DNA of 64,000 bases, from positions 10,836,632 to 10,900,631 of the forward strand of contig NC_087377.1 of assembly GCF_963675165.1 (NCBI RefSeq). Direction: 5' to 3'. Position numbers and translations under genes: made by a program. Shown here one piece after another: positions 11,619 through 21,768 of the stretch. Numbering within the stretch: position 1 is the first letter of the stretch; every line of letters starts with the position of its first letter. The notes below the pieces were generated by a model. It was not told the DNA's origin. It saw only the letters and a program-made list of their open reading frames with translations, and searched no databases. The stretch comes from Halichondria panicea (taxonomy: Eukaryota > Porifera > Demospongiae > Suberitida > Halichondriidae).

Positions 11619-12165
11619 CATTTTTTTCTCAGGTCGCTTTAGGACGCTTTGAAGGACTGCCTTGCTTGTTGACAGTCTCCCTGGGTACACCATTAACCTA
11701 TGTATAAGATGTAAGTCTTACTATCCTATTATATCCCTAGCTCTTTGCTGGGGGGAGGAGAGCCTCACTGTCTGGTGCCATGCGCCCCACTTGCCCTATT
11801 AAAGGTAGTAAAGATTTTGTTTGATATAGATGTACTGATATTCATATAAATCCTTTTTCAGAATCGAACTTTCGGTGAATTTCCACAATGGCACAGTTTC
11901 AATGCCGTCTATTATGCAAGAAAGCAAGCTTCCTAACTCTTCCACAACGTTCTCTGGAGTATGCTCACTGTAGCTGACCTGGAGCTGAAAAGATTCCTTT
12001 TATTGTGCATAGCCTTTTTCTGTATCTATACATAAAGTATTTGTCAGCCATTATGATACTAATTAATTTATATTTTTTGTTTCTGCTTCTGGTAAAAAAG
12101 AAAAACTACCAAGAATGTATTTCCCTTTCCCTTTGTGTATATTTTGGAGTGTTCACAGTGTGTAG

Positions 12166-12199
12166 CACGCCGATTAAAATACGTATTTTAATCGGCGTG
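12166..12199. repeat. perfect 34-bp palindrome
   Basis: CACGCCGATTAAAATAC is followed directly by its exact reverse complement. There is no spacer. Confidence 0.9.
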
Positions 12200-12452
12200 G
12201 AATTGAGGCTACAGTATGTAGTGAGTGGGTTCTGAGCGCTTTTGCGCAAGAGAAAAAAATAGCTCGTTACTAAGGCTTGAATGGAAATTTCGGGGTCAAA
12301 GGTCGTGCCCACGGCAAGAACACTAAACACCGCTGTAGCCAGAATTCAATCTTGTACGTATAATCCGTGAACAGTTCACGTGACAGGTACTTCCGCTCTA
12401 GACATAGTTTTTGACGAAAGCAAAACAATGGCAATTGAATTCTGTGATTGAG

Positions 12453-13396
12453 CAGTTGCCTCACCACAACCCTTTTCTTTTTGGGATAAAATAACCAAAT
12501 ACATAACACTATACTAACACATAAAATCCTCCAATACCAACTCCTCCAATACCAACGCAGTAGTTTTACATACATGTTGTACAAATGGCATTCTTTCTAT
12601 ACAATTGATCAGAACACCACAAACACACAAATAAATCACCCTCCCGACAATACTCTATAATTATACATAACTCTTAGACCAGTGCTCTTATTAACGTCCG
12701 GTCATCGGACAATTTCTGGACAAAAATTGCAATTGTGTAACGTCAGATGCGCATGCTCGGTAAAATTGTCCTGCCACGTAGTGAAACTAAGTAAAGCAGC
12801 TGCAAAAATGAAAAGATTCACTAAAAGGCTACTAGTGCCAGTCATGATACATGTACTACTGATAGTACCAGCGGATCTAGACCTAAAAGAAGAGCAGTAA
12901 GATGCAAGGTGCGTATACTATTTGAAGACAAGCTCAGAATCAGATTAAACTTAATTTGTATAGGTTCATGGTTTGTCCTTACGACCTTTCATTTTTTTGT
13001 TTTGTCCTCTCAAACACTACATTGTCAAGACATTTTGTCATAATGCTATGAAAAGTTAGTAAGAGCACTGCTAGACGTACCTATAATTATGTTGTACGTA
13101 CTAAAACAAAACAAATGCACGTACCTTCGATGTCTTTTTGATAACCAATGCCAATGTGTGTGATTGGCTTTTGCACAGAGGTGAAGATCCGCTTAGTCTT
13201 GCCCTGAGGTTTTAGTGCCACTGTGAACTTCTTACAAGGCACTGGAGGAGGTCTCTCTGCAGCAGGGGAAGGGTGTTGCACCAAAGGCTTGTTCATGTTA
13301 TTCAATAAATTTCGTATAAATTTTGTAGCCACCAGCCTGGTTTTGACCTGACCACTTTTTGTGGCAATGGTCGTCACTACTGTAAACACATAATGG
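12453..13396. repeat. segmental duplication, copy B (~944 bp)
   Basis: Direct repeat of 10025-10959. It includes the same region around GGACAATTTCTGGACAAAAA and the same minus-strand exon-like segment. Copy B is followed immediately by a heptamer minisatellite that copy A lacks. Confidence 0.85.
13125..13256 (-). CDS. exon-like segment of an unrecognised gene, copy B
   Basis: This is the counterpart of 10682-10813, also 132 nt, with acceptor CTTCCCCTGCTGCAG and donor GAAG|GTACGT. The reading frame is intact and nearly identical to copy A. Preservation of frame, length and both splice signals in two copies suggests either a recent duplication or selection. The product is unknown. Confidence 0.35.
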
Positions 13397-13409
13397 CCCA
13401 AACTGTTGC

Positions 13410-13657
13410 AAGTTCGCAGTTGGTAGTTGGTAGTTTGCAGTTGGTAGTTGGCAGTTGGCAGTTGGCAGTTGGTAGTTCGCAGTTGGTAGTTGGTAGTTCG
13501 CAGAGTTGGTAGTTAGCAGTTGGCAGTTGGCAGTTGGCAGTTGGCAGTTGGTAGTTCGCTGTTGGTAGTTGGTACTTCGCAGTTGGGAGTTGGCAGTTGG
13601 CAGTTGGCAGTTGGTAGTTGGTAGTTCGCAGTTGGGAGTTGGCAGTTGGTAGTTCGT
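13410..13657. repeat. heptanucleotide minisatellite (GCAGTTG / GTAGTTG)
   Basis: About 250 bp of 7-bp units alternating GGCAGTT, GGTAGTT and TCGCAGT. The period-7 array is open in some frames (minus-strand LPTANCQ heptads), but this is a by-product of the repeat and not a gene. Confidence 0.9.
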
Positions 13658-14439
13658 GACTTTTAAACTTTGCAGTTAGCAAATGTTGTACATAGATCTT
13701 TGCACTGCCTCTAATCTTTTAACCATGCATAACTTTAAATAGCCTCAATAGAATCTAAAAGTGCCATGCAAAACCTGTTTCTATAATTCCCCCCTCCCTG
13801 CTGGGATCTGGGAATATAGGTACATGAGGATTATTAGGATTAGACTTGAAATGATCTCCCTACCTAGATGTGTACATATAAGATTAATAAATTTTACAAC
13901 AACAATCTGGGAGGGAGCGTGCTATCAACTTGTGAATGTTGCATGATATTGGATTCTGTGGCAGATTGGATAGTATCATGAATGCGATTATCCTTTGAAG
14001 TTCTGCTGAGCTGTTCAATTAGGACACTTAAAAAAAAAAAAAGTTTAAAACAAGCTATACAGCATGTAGGACTGAGTAGTATCCATTGGTAGACCCTCTG
14101 GACTATCTTGGTAGCCATAGAATATTTTCGAAGAGGAAGCAGCAAGCCATTTGTGTACACAGGCACTTCACAAGTGGACACAAGCTCTACAATAGTCTAC
14201 ATGCTTGCTAAGCAGCTTAGTTGACCAGAGTGCAGCTTTTAAAACCACACATACTTCCATCGAGGCAGCAGCAAGGCATAAAATCAATGGTTAGTTTGTG
14301 CACAACCATTGACCCACGCCCATCCCACTTCATTGGGGGCGGAGATAACATCAAGCTAATTTGGTGGGTTGGGCTCAGATGCAAACTAAAGTGATGGAAC
14401 TGTTCCAGATTGTGTGGGGCTGACCTGGAAAGGATTGGC
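13658..14439. other. intergenic stretch, no supported gene
   Basis: AT-rich DNA with a short poly-A run near 14029-14041 and a GC-richer patch at 14280-14400. The open frames here are short and overlapping, and none was recognised. Confidence 0.4.
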
Positions 14440-14598
14440 AACGGAAGTTAAAACGTAGACTTTTGTGCAGTGTGTGTGGCCATTCTTTTTCAGTGCAACA
14501 TGCCCTCTCCTGCCCCAGAGGAGGATTCCCCTCAATTAGACACAACGAACTGAGAGATATCACAGCATCGCTTTTAAAAGAAACTTGCCATGGAGTGG

Positions 14599-15369
14599 TA
14601 GTCTCGCACAGCCAGCCCCGGATGTTTTCTATTTGAACGCTAGGTCGATAACATGGGTCTGGTAAACTTCCTATATACAAATTGTGTCGACACGCCGAAG
14701 ATTTCTTGGCGTGTTAACTGCTGCGGTCAACTGGAGGCAAAAAGAAGGAAAGATAGTTATGCAAAGCAGCCTCTTGTTGCCCAACTTGCTACAGTTTCTA
14801 GCTAAATGCAACTGACAATATAATGGCTTATTTATGCCCTAAGACTATCCCAGAAGATCACAAAGAGAGAGAAGTTCCATGGGTAGTTGTACAGAAGCAA
14901 GAGCTGAGTTGTAGATAATTAGCTTCAAGGATGTCTCCTACTAGTACTACATCTATACCTGAAACCAGCATTCCATATTCAAGTGGCAGTACTGCAAATA
15001 AGATTTGATTTGCATCTTTTTCTCTGAGAACTGAATCCATGCCATTGTTGAGAACCTTGAAACATAACATGCCTGGTTTATATAAGCTCAGTCTAGATCT
15101 TTCTAGTGACTCTGAGTAGTTGCTATAGCTTCTCTCCTTCTTGCATGTGTAGCTCCATCCTGATTTGAGCACTGAGCACAGAGGACTCTCAACATATAAA
15201 TTTATTTGCAGAACTGTGGTTTTCACATTATTGTAACCACAATGTGGTTATCAACCATGAATAATATTATTTGTGACCACTATTTACTATCGCCCACTTA
15301 AGGCCTTGCACAACTCGTTGATAGGAAGTTCTCCAGACCCTATTTTTAATCGGGGCTGGTGCGAGACTA
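14599..15369. mobile_element. non-autonomous DNA transposon, TAGTCTC ends, 9-bp target duplication
   Basis: The target duplication ATGGAGTGG is at 14590-14598 and 15370-15378. The ends are TAGTCTCGCACAGCCAGCCC and the near reverse complement GGGGCTGGTGCGAGACTA. The length is 771 bp with no transposase. A 9-bp duplication and TIRs fit the Mutator-like (MULE) superfamily. It shares the first seven terminal bases with the element at 15864-16166. Confidence 0.8.
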
Positions 15370-15863
15370 ATGGAGTGGCCACTGAACCGTCTCTACAACC
15401 CATCACAAGCGAAACATTTAACAGGACCACCGCAAATCGACAGAACGATGCCCGTCTTGATGTAGTGGCTAATGGTTTTTGGGGAAGTTCTTTCGAGAGA
15501 GCGTTCTTTGACGTTAGGGTTTTTAACCCATTTGCTCCCTCGAACAGACACTCCTCTCTAACCGCATCTTATCGCCACCATGAGAACCTGAAAAAGAGGC
15601 ACTATGAACAACGTATAAGAGAAGTGGAGCACTCCTCTTTTACCCCCCTGGTTTTCGCTACCACAGGTTGCCTTGGCCCAGCAGCTGGAGCCTTCTACAA
15701 ACGCCTGGCCAGCATGCTCTCGGACAAATGGAAGCAACCATACAGCACCACCGTTGGCTGGCTAAGATGTAGAATATCTTTCTCTCTACTCAGATCCTCC
15801 ATCATGTGTCTGAGAGGCGCCAGATCTTCGAAGTCATCCTTCAACAGCCATCTAGCTGCTTCC

Positions 15864-16166
15864 TAGTCTCATGAATCAGCCGCACCTTTGGTGTCCGTCT
15901 GAGCACTCTTTACGTGAAATCGGAATGTATTACGTCACTGTACAAGCTAACAAAACCATAAAAATGCAACCACATCCGCTATCTCTGCTCAGCCACATCA
16001 CTGCTTGCTGCACAACCGCATGTAAAGTTTCACTATTTGCTGCCTTCTATTCAACCTGATGCTTGTGAGCAATCTCATTGGTCACGTTGGAAATCCACCG
16101 TGGCCCATGAGTTCACGTAAAGAGTGCTCAGACGGACACCAAAGGTGCGGCTGATTCATGAGACTA
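15864..16166. mobile_element. MULE-like MITE with perfect 55-bp TIRs
   Basis: TIRs at 15864-15918 and 16112-16166 are exact reverse complements over 55 bp, starting TAGTCTCATGAATCAGCCGC. The perfect 9-bp target duplication GCTGCTTCC is at 15855-15863 and 16167-16175. It is 303 bp long with no coding capacity. Identical arms and an intact duplication mean a recent insertion. Confidence 0.92.
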
Positions 16167-16683
16167 GCTGCTTCCGTGGACCTCACCATTGCGGACTCCA
16201 ACCTCTCTGTATAAACTCTGAATAATTATAGCTTCACATTACCCTGCCATATCTATAATTATTTCAGCCTCAGTCACTCACAATATTCATTACCGGGTAA
16301 TTTTCGTGGGGTATAAATTTCGTTATTTTCGTGAGCTAGCTGACCTCCACGAAAATTTTCCCCCACTAAAAATCAGCCTCCGTGGGCGTGGTTTCCCAAA
16401 ACGCATGCGCGATATACGCAGCAGAGACCAGAACACGAGAACAGCTGTGCTGTGCCATTGGCTCGAGTAACAGCTAACTAGGGCTAGAGACTGCTACTGC
16501 TGACATGGAACGTTATTTTAAACCTCTCAACCATACCATGGTCCTTTTTTTTTATTTTTTTTTATTTTTTATTTTTATGCACTCCATCTCGGGGCGTAAA
16601 ACAGTAAACAGAAACAAAAACTAAAGCAAACACAAAAGACAAAAAATAAAAAAAATAAAAGAGAATTATAACAAGTAAGGTGT

Positions 16684-17640
16684 TCATTGTTGCAGCATTG
16701 ATTCCACTGTAGCCAGCTCCGCAGCGATAATTGCCTTGCCGCGAGAAGATCTGGCTCCTCTTATTGCCTGGATCGAGGATCTAAGTAGTGAAAAGGAGAG
16801 GCGGCATCTTAGCCAGTTGAGGGTTTTGCAGTACCGATTGTCCCATTTGTGCGAGAGCAGGCAAGCCAATCGTTTATAGAAGGTTGTGGCCTCTCTGCCC
16901 ATCCCTCCAGTAGTAGACATTACCAAGGGTGTGAATGATGCATGTTCTATTTCTCGTACTCTCTGTTCATAGGATCTTTTCTTCTCTCTTTCATGTTTCT
17001 TACAGCAAGCTGTTAGTGGGCCTTCGTTTGATGGGGCATGGGGATTGAACACTCTTACATCGAAGTAGGTCTTTTCCAGTCTGCCTCCCCATACCCCGTT
17101 TGCTGAGATGTCTAGACGAGCTCCCTCTTGAGTGTTGGCTGTAGCACACTGGAGTGTTTCTTCAGTAATTGGCTGCAGGTCCGGTTCTATGCGAACGTCG
17201 TTACATACTTCAGTGAGCAGGTCCGCGGTTAAGTCTCTTATCTCGTTGTGCCTAATAGTCGGAAAACCTCCTTTGGCACACGAGAGAGCGTGTTCAGTAG
17301 AAAAGGCTTTGCCGCAGTCACAATTTGTTGGAGTGTTTGTTGGATTCCAGCCATATCTCAATGCTAGGGCATCTTGGAAAGCTCCCTTGTGTAGGGTAAA
17401 GCCATGTTCTGACAGTGGGAGTGCTGTCAGCCATGAGGAAGCTCCCTTCTCGCTGGCAAGATCCATTGCTCTTTGCAGAGTGTCTGGGAGAAGTTGATTT
17501 AGCTCAGTGGCTTTTGACTTGTTCTCATGGTTATTCAATCTCCTAACATCTTTCTTCTGGGCCAGTTGTGTGTCAAGAGTTTCTGGAATAAAAGATGGAA
17601 TAGATCTACCTAACCCACATGGAGACCTGACGAAGGTAGT
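16684..17640 (-). pseudogene. non-LTR retrotransposon C-terminus, second copy
   Basis: An open frame on the minus strand ends at 16684. Its 5' part (above about 17640) is unrelated sequence. Landmarks in order are ETLDTQLAQKKD, WLTALPLSEHGFTLHKGAF, the knuckle CDCGKAFSTEHALSC, GGFPTIRHNEIRD, ARLDISANGVWGG, FFDVRVFNP-type YFDVRVFNPHAPSN, and WLRCRLSFSLLRSS. It is the same module as at 14440-16214 but uninterrupted, and longer on its N-terminal side. I infer nucleic-acid binding by the CCHC knuckle and DNA cleavage by the endonuclease block. It lacks the reverse transcriptase, so it is a dead-end fragment even though its frame is clean. The poly-A and T-rich tract at 16545-16670 lies just beyond the 3' end, as expected for a retrotransposon tail. 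Confidence 0.75.
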
Positions 17641-18963
17641 GCCACCTCTTCCATTAAAGAGGCTAACGATGCTGTAAGTAAAGTTATTGCAAAACAAGAT
17701 GCTAAGAGACAAGAGTATCAAAAAATTTCTGTGGAGATGAAGACTAAAATAGCGAAATTTGCTGTTGAAAATGGGATAAAAGCCGCAGTTAACAAATTCC
17801 AAGATAAGGTTCCAAAAGCTCCCGAAAACTGGAACAACACTATACGCGACTGGAAAGATTCGTATTTGAGAGAAATAAGCAAGAAAAGAAAGGCTGGAGA
17901 CACTGAAGACTTTTTTTACCTGTAAAAAAAGAGGAAGACCACTGTTGATTGGAGACGACCTCGATAAACAGGTACAAGCGTATATAAAAGATTTAAGGAA
18001 ACGCCATGCTGCCGTTAACACAGCAATAGTTATTTCTGCTGGAGAAGGCATAGTTAGGGGTCATGATGCTAGTCTTTTATCGAGTAATGGTGGTTCTCTA
18101 GACATAACGAAAGACTGGGCGAATGGGTTTTAGTAAGCGTAAGACCACCACAAAATCTACTTTGTCACACTATGATTTTGATAAAGTTCGCAAAATTTAC
18201 CTGAATGATGTTTCGTCCATTGTTGTTATGGAAGAAATACCCCCTTCACTGATAATCAACTGGGACCAAACTGGGACTCACTTTGTTCCAGTTTCTCAAT
18301 GGACAATGGATGTGAAAGGAGCTCATAGGGTAGAAATAGCTGGTTTGAATGATAAGCGTCAAATGACAATGGTATTGGCAGGAACTGCTAGTGGAGAATT
18401 TCTTCCCCCTCAATTAATTTACTCTGGCTTAACGTCAAAAAGCCTACCCAAAAATGTGAAATTTCCAAGTGATTGGCATCTAACAACAACACCTACCCAT
18501 TGGTGAAACGAAGAGACAATGAAACATTATATCGATAAAGTGATTGTTTCGTTTATTGATACTAAAAGAAAAAATTGTATCTTCCCTCTGATTATCCGGC
18601 CGTAGTCCTATTTGATCATTTCAGTGGAATATACACAAGATATATTCAATATGCTGGAAAAACATCACATTTTCTATGTCCTGATTCCCAGGACAATCAC
18701 AGATAGGTTGCAACCAATGGATTTGTCAGTGAATAAGCCTGTGAAAGATCACCTTAAGCGTTTGTTTCAAAAGTGGTATTGCTCATCAGGTTGAAAACCA
18801 GATTCTATAAAATCCTAGTAAATCCATCTCTCCTATTGATCTTCGTCTCAGTATTATCAAACCTATACATGCACAGTGGCTTATTGAGGCCTATGATTAC
18901 ATTAAAAGTAGGCCAGATATTGTTTTTAAAGCAGCTGGTATTTTAAACAAAATAAGTTTCTAG
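17638..18963 (+). pseudogene. pogo-like DDE transposase, broken
   Basis: The frame starts mid-gene (AKQDAKRQEYQKISVEMKTK) with an N-terminal helix-turn-helix-like part (KFAVENGIKAAVNKF). It continues through KKRGRPLLIGDDLD, then the DDE domain: LIINWDQTG (first Asp, about 18265), VVLFDHFSG (second Asp, about 18620) and TDRLQPMDLSVNKP (third Asp, about 18720). It ends at KSRPDIVFKAAGILNK with a stop at 18961. This matches the pogo/Tigger branch of Tc1-mariner (DDE_1). Frame changes near 17925 and 18130 and stops near 18503, 18603 and 18795 break it. The N-terminus abuts the retrotransposon fragment. All three catalytic Asp codons survive, so decay is fairly recent. Confidence 0.85.
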
Positions 18964-19122
18964 TTTAATAATTATTATTAATATTCAAGGAACTGTTAAA
19001 TATCAATGTTTTATGAAATTGAATAATTGTTCGCTACCGGTATATAGATTACAATAAGTCATGCATGGTGGCTATAGTGACTACATACCTTATATAATAT
19101 ACGTGTAGTAATAGCTTGATAT

Positions 19123-20153
19123 TTAAAGTTTTGGAAAAGAGGTCAACTGTTTACTTTCAAAGCATGCTTCAAGGTGCTCCCTCATTCTTGTCTGGTCAAA
19201 TCTAATGGTCGAGAGGTCTTCTCCAGCAGCGAGTGAAAAACTGAATGCCATGCAAAATAAGCCATAGTCATGAATACCTTTCTGTACCTGCGGTTGTAGC
19301 ACAAAAACATTGACCTTCACACATTTCAGAAGACGTTTAAGCACGTCATGGGTACGTTTTTCAACACTATGGTACAAAGAATCATATTTCACCACCCAGA
19401 TTAGATGCTATGATCCAATGGTTGCCCGTATGTATAACTTGAAGAAATCGACCGTTACACTCATCGTCAGGGTAATGGTAACTGCGTTTCGTGATTATCA
19501 AGGAAGACTTCAATCCATTTATGTCGATCAGGGTATTGTTTTTTATCAAATTTTGACCAAAGTTAATATGCATATCGTTGAGATCGTTTCCATCTTTCAA
19601 ACTTTTCTTGTCACTAAGAGTAAGAGACAAGCTTCCATATTTGACCCATACTAATTGATCAGATTCAGGTCGATCTAGATCAATATCCATTTTCGGTTCC
19701 ATTTTAATGCTGGAAACATTTTGCTTCAGTACTTCATCACTAGATAACTGAATGTCAGATGGAAGTAGTCTTTTGAGTTTTTTTTTATGAGAACCTCCTC
19801 CCCAGTGAACAAGTATATTTGCAAGGGACTTCCATCCCACCTTGAACTAGATCAACTGAATGTCTCCTTAGTCCAGTAACAGTGCAAACAATTGTAGATC
19901 CTGCTCTTCTAAGAAACATCGAGCACATGGTGCTTATCTTTCTTGGGACATGGCCAACTACATCTACTCCTTTAATCATTGCCACTGCATGAGGATCCTG
20001 GATGTTACCAGGTTCACTACGGCAAGTAAGTTGTTCGTTGACAATCGGTGTCCATATAATGCCTTGGTAAATATGGTACCCTCTAATGCAGCTGTGGATC
20101 TCTATAAATGAACTCATCCTCCACTGACAGTAGTTACGTACAGGCTCAGTCAC
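19123..20153 (-). pseudogene. HIRAN domain + Ulp1-like cysteine protease, broken, catalytic Cys lost
   Basis: Read on the minus strand from 20153. A HIRAN-type domain comes first (GNIQDPHAVAMIKG, VVGHVPRKIS), then a linker with KKKLKRLLPSD, then a C48 (Ulp1/SENP)-like domain. The latter has HWI near 19430 (His), VKYDSLYHS near 19390 (Asp) and an oxyanion Gln region PQVQKGIHDYGLF near 19265. The position normally DCG(L/V)F reads DYGLF, so the nucleophile Cys is Tyr. Apparent 1-nt frame changes lie near 19815, at the A-run near 19785, and near 19385. HIRAN and Ulp1 modules together are common in repetitive genes of sponges and cnidarians, often linked to DNA transposons. This is a pseudogene or a non-catalytic derivative; the frame breaks favour the former. 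Confidence 0.65.
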
Positions 20154-20715
20154 TTTGATTCTCCTACGTACATGTAGTCGAGTCAGATCTAGTAATAGCC
20201 TCGAGACCAGGCCGATGGATTTGAGGCTAATCTAGTAATGGCTGCTACTGTGATCTTCGGGCACGTGCTCCTCCCAGCATGCGGTGAAGTCATAATCCAC
20301 CAAACGAAATTTATACTCACGAAAATCACCTCCAGTTATACGAATTTTTTACCCCCACGAAAATTACCCGCTATACGGTACACAATGGTATCGATCAGCA
20401 CCATTTCTTAGAAAGGTTCCAATCAAAAGCACACATTTGTGGTGATCTACTCTCTAGATGTTTTCAGGTCGAATGTTGCAGAGTAAAAGTTACTCACTTT
20501 TTGAAAATAGTTTAATTGAGTTGCACATGGCAGTAGCTCAGAACACGCCCACATTTTACATGGCAGAAATATGATTGTTAATCCAATCAATGTTGAACCA
20601 CATTTTTTGTGCTAAAGTTTGTTATTTCACTGCTAAAATTAAAAAATAATTGATGACTTAATCCCATTTTTTGGTGCTATATAATTTATTATTTCGCTGC
20701 TGTGTATGTTGAATA

Positions 20716-20886
20716 CAATAGAACCCCTCTATAACGAACACTTTTGGCCTTTATACAGAGGTGGCCTTTGTTGAGAGGTTGTTTTGTACACAAACTGTTC
20801 ATTTGGGACCTGGGTGCCTGCCATGGCCGTTATATACAGCAACTGGCCTTTATTTAGAGGTGGTTGTTAACAGAGGTGTTCCACTG
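20716..20886. repeat. TA-target MITE, CAGTGGAACC-type ends (copy 1)
   Basis: It is flanked by TA at 20714-20715 and 20887-20888. It reads ATAGAACCCCTCTATAACGA inward, and GGTGTTCCACTG at the other end. It is the reverse-orientation relative of 35225-35391. Confidence 0.7.
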
Positions 20887-21106
20887 TAATTTGAATAATA
20901 GGTGTCATCAATTTGAATAATAGGGCTCATGAAATTGAATAATAGGCTGATCAAGTCCGAATAAATAATTTGAATAATAGGTGAAAAAATTTGAATATTT
21001 GACACAGGCCTATATATACTGGTGAATGACTTGTACCATGCATTAAGCTGAGGATTTGTGCATCTGTACTGCTATATATTTCCTGTTTCCACCAGTAGTT
21101 TAATTA

Positions 21107-21638
21107 TGCCTCGGTGTGCATGCGCAAGCGAGGTATACGGTAGTGTGTTTGTGTGTCTGTCTGTGTGTGTAGACTGCTACAGCTGCTCAAGGATGAATCA
21201 AGTGCAAGTAAGAGTTTCTATAAGCTTCTAGTCATGTTTTCTTGGATTTTAATTCGTGGATTTGCAAAATAATGCTTCGTTCTCGAGTTATGCCTAGTTT
21301 TGCTTACTTGGAATGCCATTGCAGCCTTTTCAGAAGAGCACGTAGCCAAACTTGTTTACCGAGTGTTACTACTCTACTTAGTAGTTAGCTCTGCACTAGA
21401 ACGCTAGCTATTGGTAGCTGCAAGAGTGAGAAGAGAGCTGCAAGGCTCTGCTGATGGCAGCCATTAATTTTAGACTTGAACTTTTGGCATCAATCGTTTT
21501 TAACAACAATCGTGGTCGATCATTACCCACTCTTTGAGTTTGCATGCAGCAATTGCAGTTATTAGTAGCTTTATGTTCAGTTATGTAGCTTTGGCATCCA
21601 TCTCCACCGAGGCATCAGCACCTGTGGTGCTTTCATTT
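21107..21638 (+). mobile_element. GCCTCGG-family non-autonomous element, near full length
   Basis: It runs from ATGCCTCGGTGTGCATGCGC to CACCGAGGCATCAGCACC and GGTGCTTTCAT, giving inverted ends ATGCCTCGGTG/CACCGAGGCAT. The flanks share TTTAATTAT, a possible target duplication. It has no transposase. Related copies or fragments are at 282-700, 9480-9945, 11237-11618, 24621-24892, 30683-30768, 35541-36065, 38917-40447, 41165-41325, 45366-45520, 52263-52450 and 63827-64000. Confidence 0.75.
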
Positions 21639-21768
21639 TAATTATTACTCTCTGTACGCATTCCCTCATTAACCATCTTAAATAAGTGGCAATAATTATA
21701 ACAGCCCTTGTTTGCACAATACCACAAATTTGACCACATAGATTGTTGGATCGAGTACTGGAAATGAA

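Larger units (their letters stand above)
14440..16214 (+). pseudogene. non-LTR retrotransposon C-terminus (zinc knuckle + endonuclease), split by two insertions
   Basis: The plus strand reads a CxxC-x-H-x-C knuckle (CSVCGHSFSVQHALSC) followed by GGFPSIRHNELRD at about 14466-14590. It then resumes at 15379 with EPSLQPIT, ARLDVVANGFWG and FFDVRVFNPFAPSN, and ends with WLRCRISFSLLRSS near 15815. A C-terminal CCHC knuckle followed by a PD-(D/E)xK-like block is the layout of R2/R4-type retrotransposons with a restriction-like endonuclease; I infer that class. The same module is on the minus strand at 16684-17640. No reverse transcriptase core is adjacent, so this is a 5'-truncated copy. Inserted elements occupy 14599-15369 and 15864-16166. 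Both lie between 9-bp duplications, and the frame stays in register on either side. Confidence 0.75.
16282..20378. mobile_element. possible composite TA-target transposon with CCGTATAGCGGG-type ends
   Basis: The left end TACCGGGTAATTTTCGTGGGG (from about 16280) and the right end AATTACCCGCTATACGGTA (to 20380) are imperfect inverted repeats. They match the ends of short MITEs elsewhere (42531-42719, 52958-53146, 60535-60705). Between them lie a retrotransposon fragment, a pogo-like transposase and a HIRAN/Ulp1-like gene. Reading these as one element is inference; two separate MITE relics would give the same ends. Confidence 0.3.

Noticed and set aside
13405-13660. CRISPR-like array
   Set aside because: Repeats are contiguous heptamers with no spacers, and the surrounding DNA is eukaryotic.
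13377-13682. 101-codon minus-strand frame with LPTANCQ repeats
   Set aside because: Pure translation of a 7-bp minisatellite.
15871-16059. 62-codon frame near the retrotransposon end
   Set aside because: It lies wholly inside the 303-bp MITE, whose termini it reads through.
17641-18051. N-terminal extension of the minus-strand endonuclease frame
   Set aside because: It is antisense to the pogo transposase N-terminus and reads as a hydrophobic shadow. The family homology begins only below about 17640.
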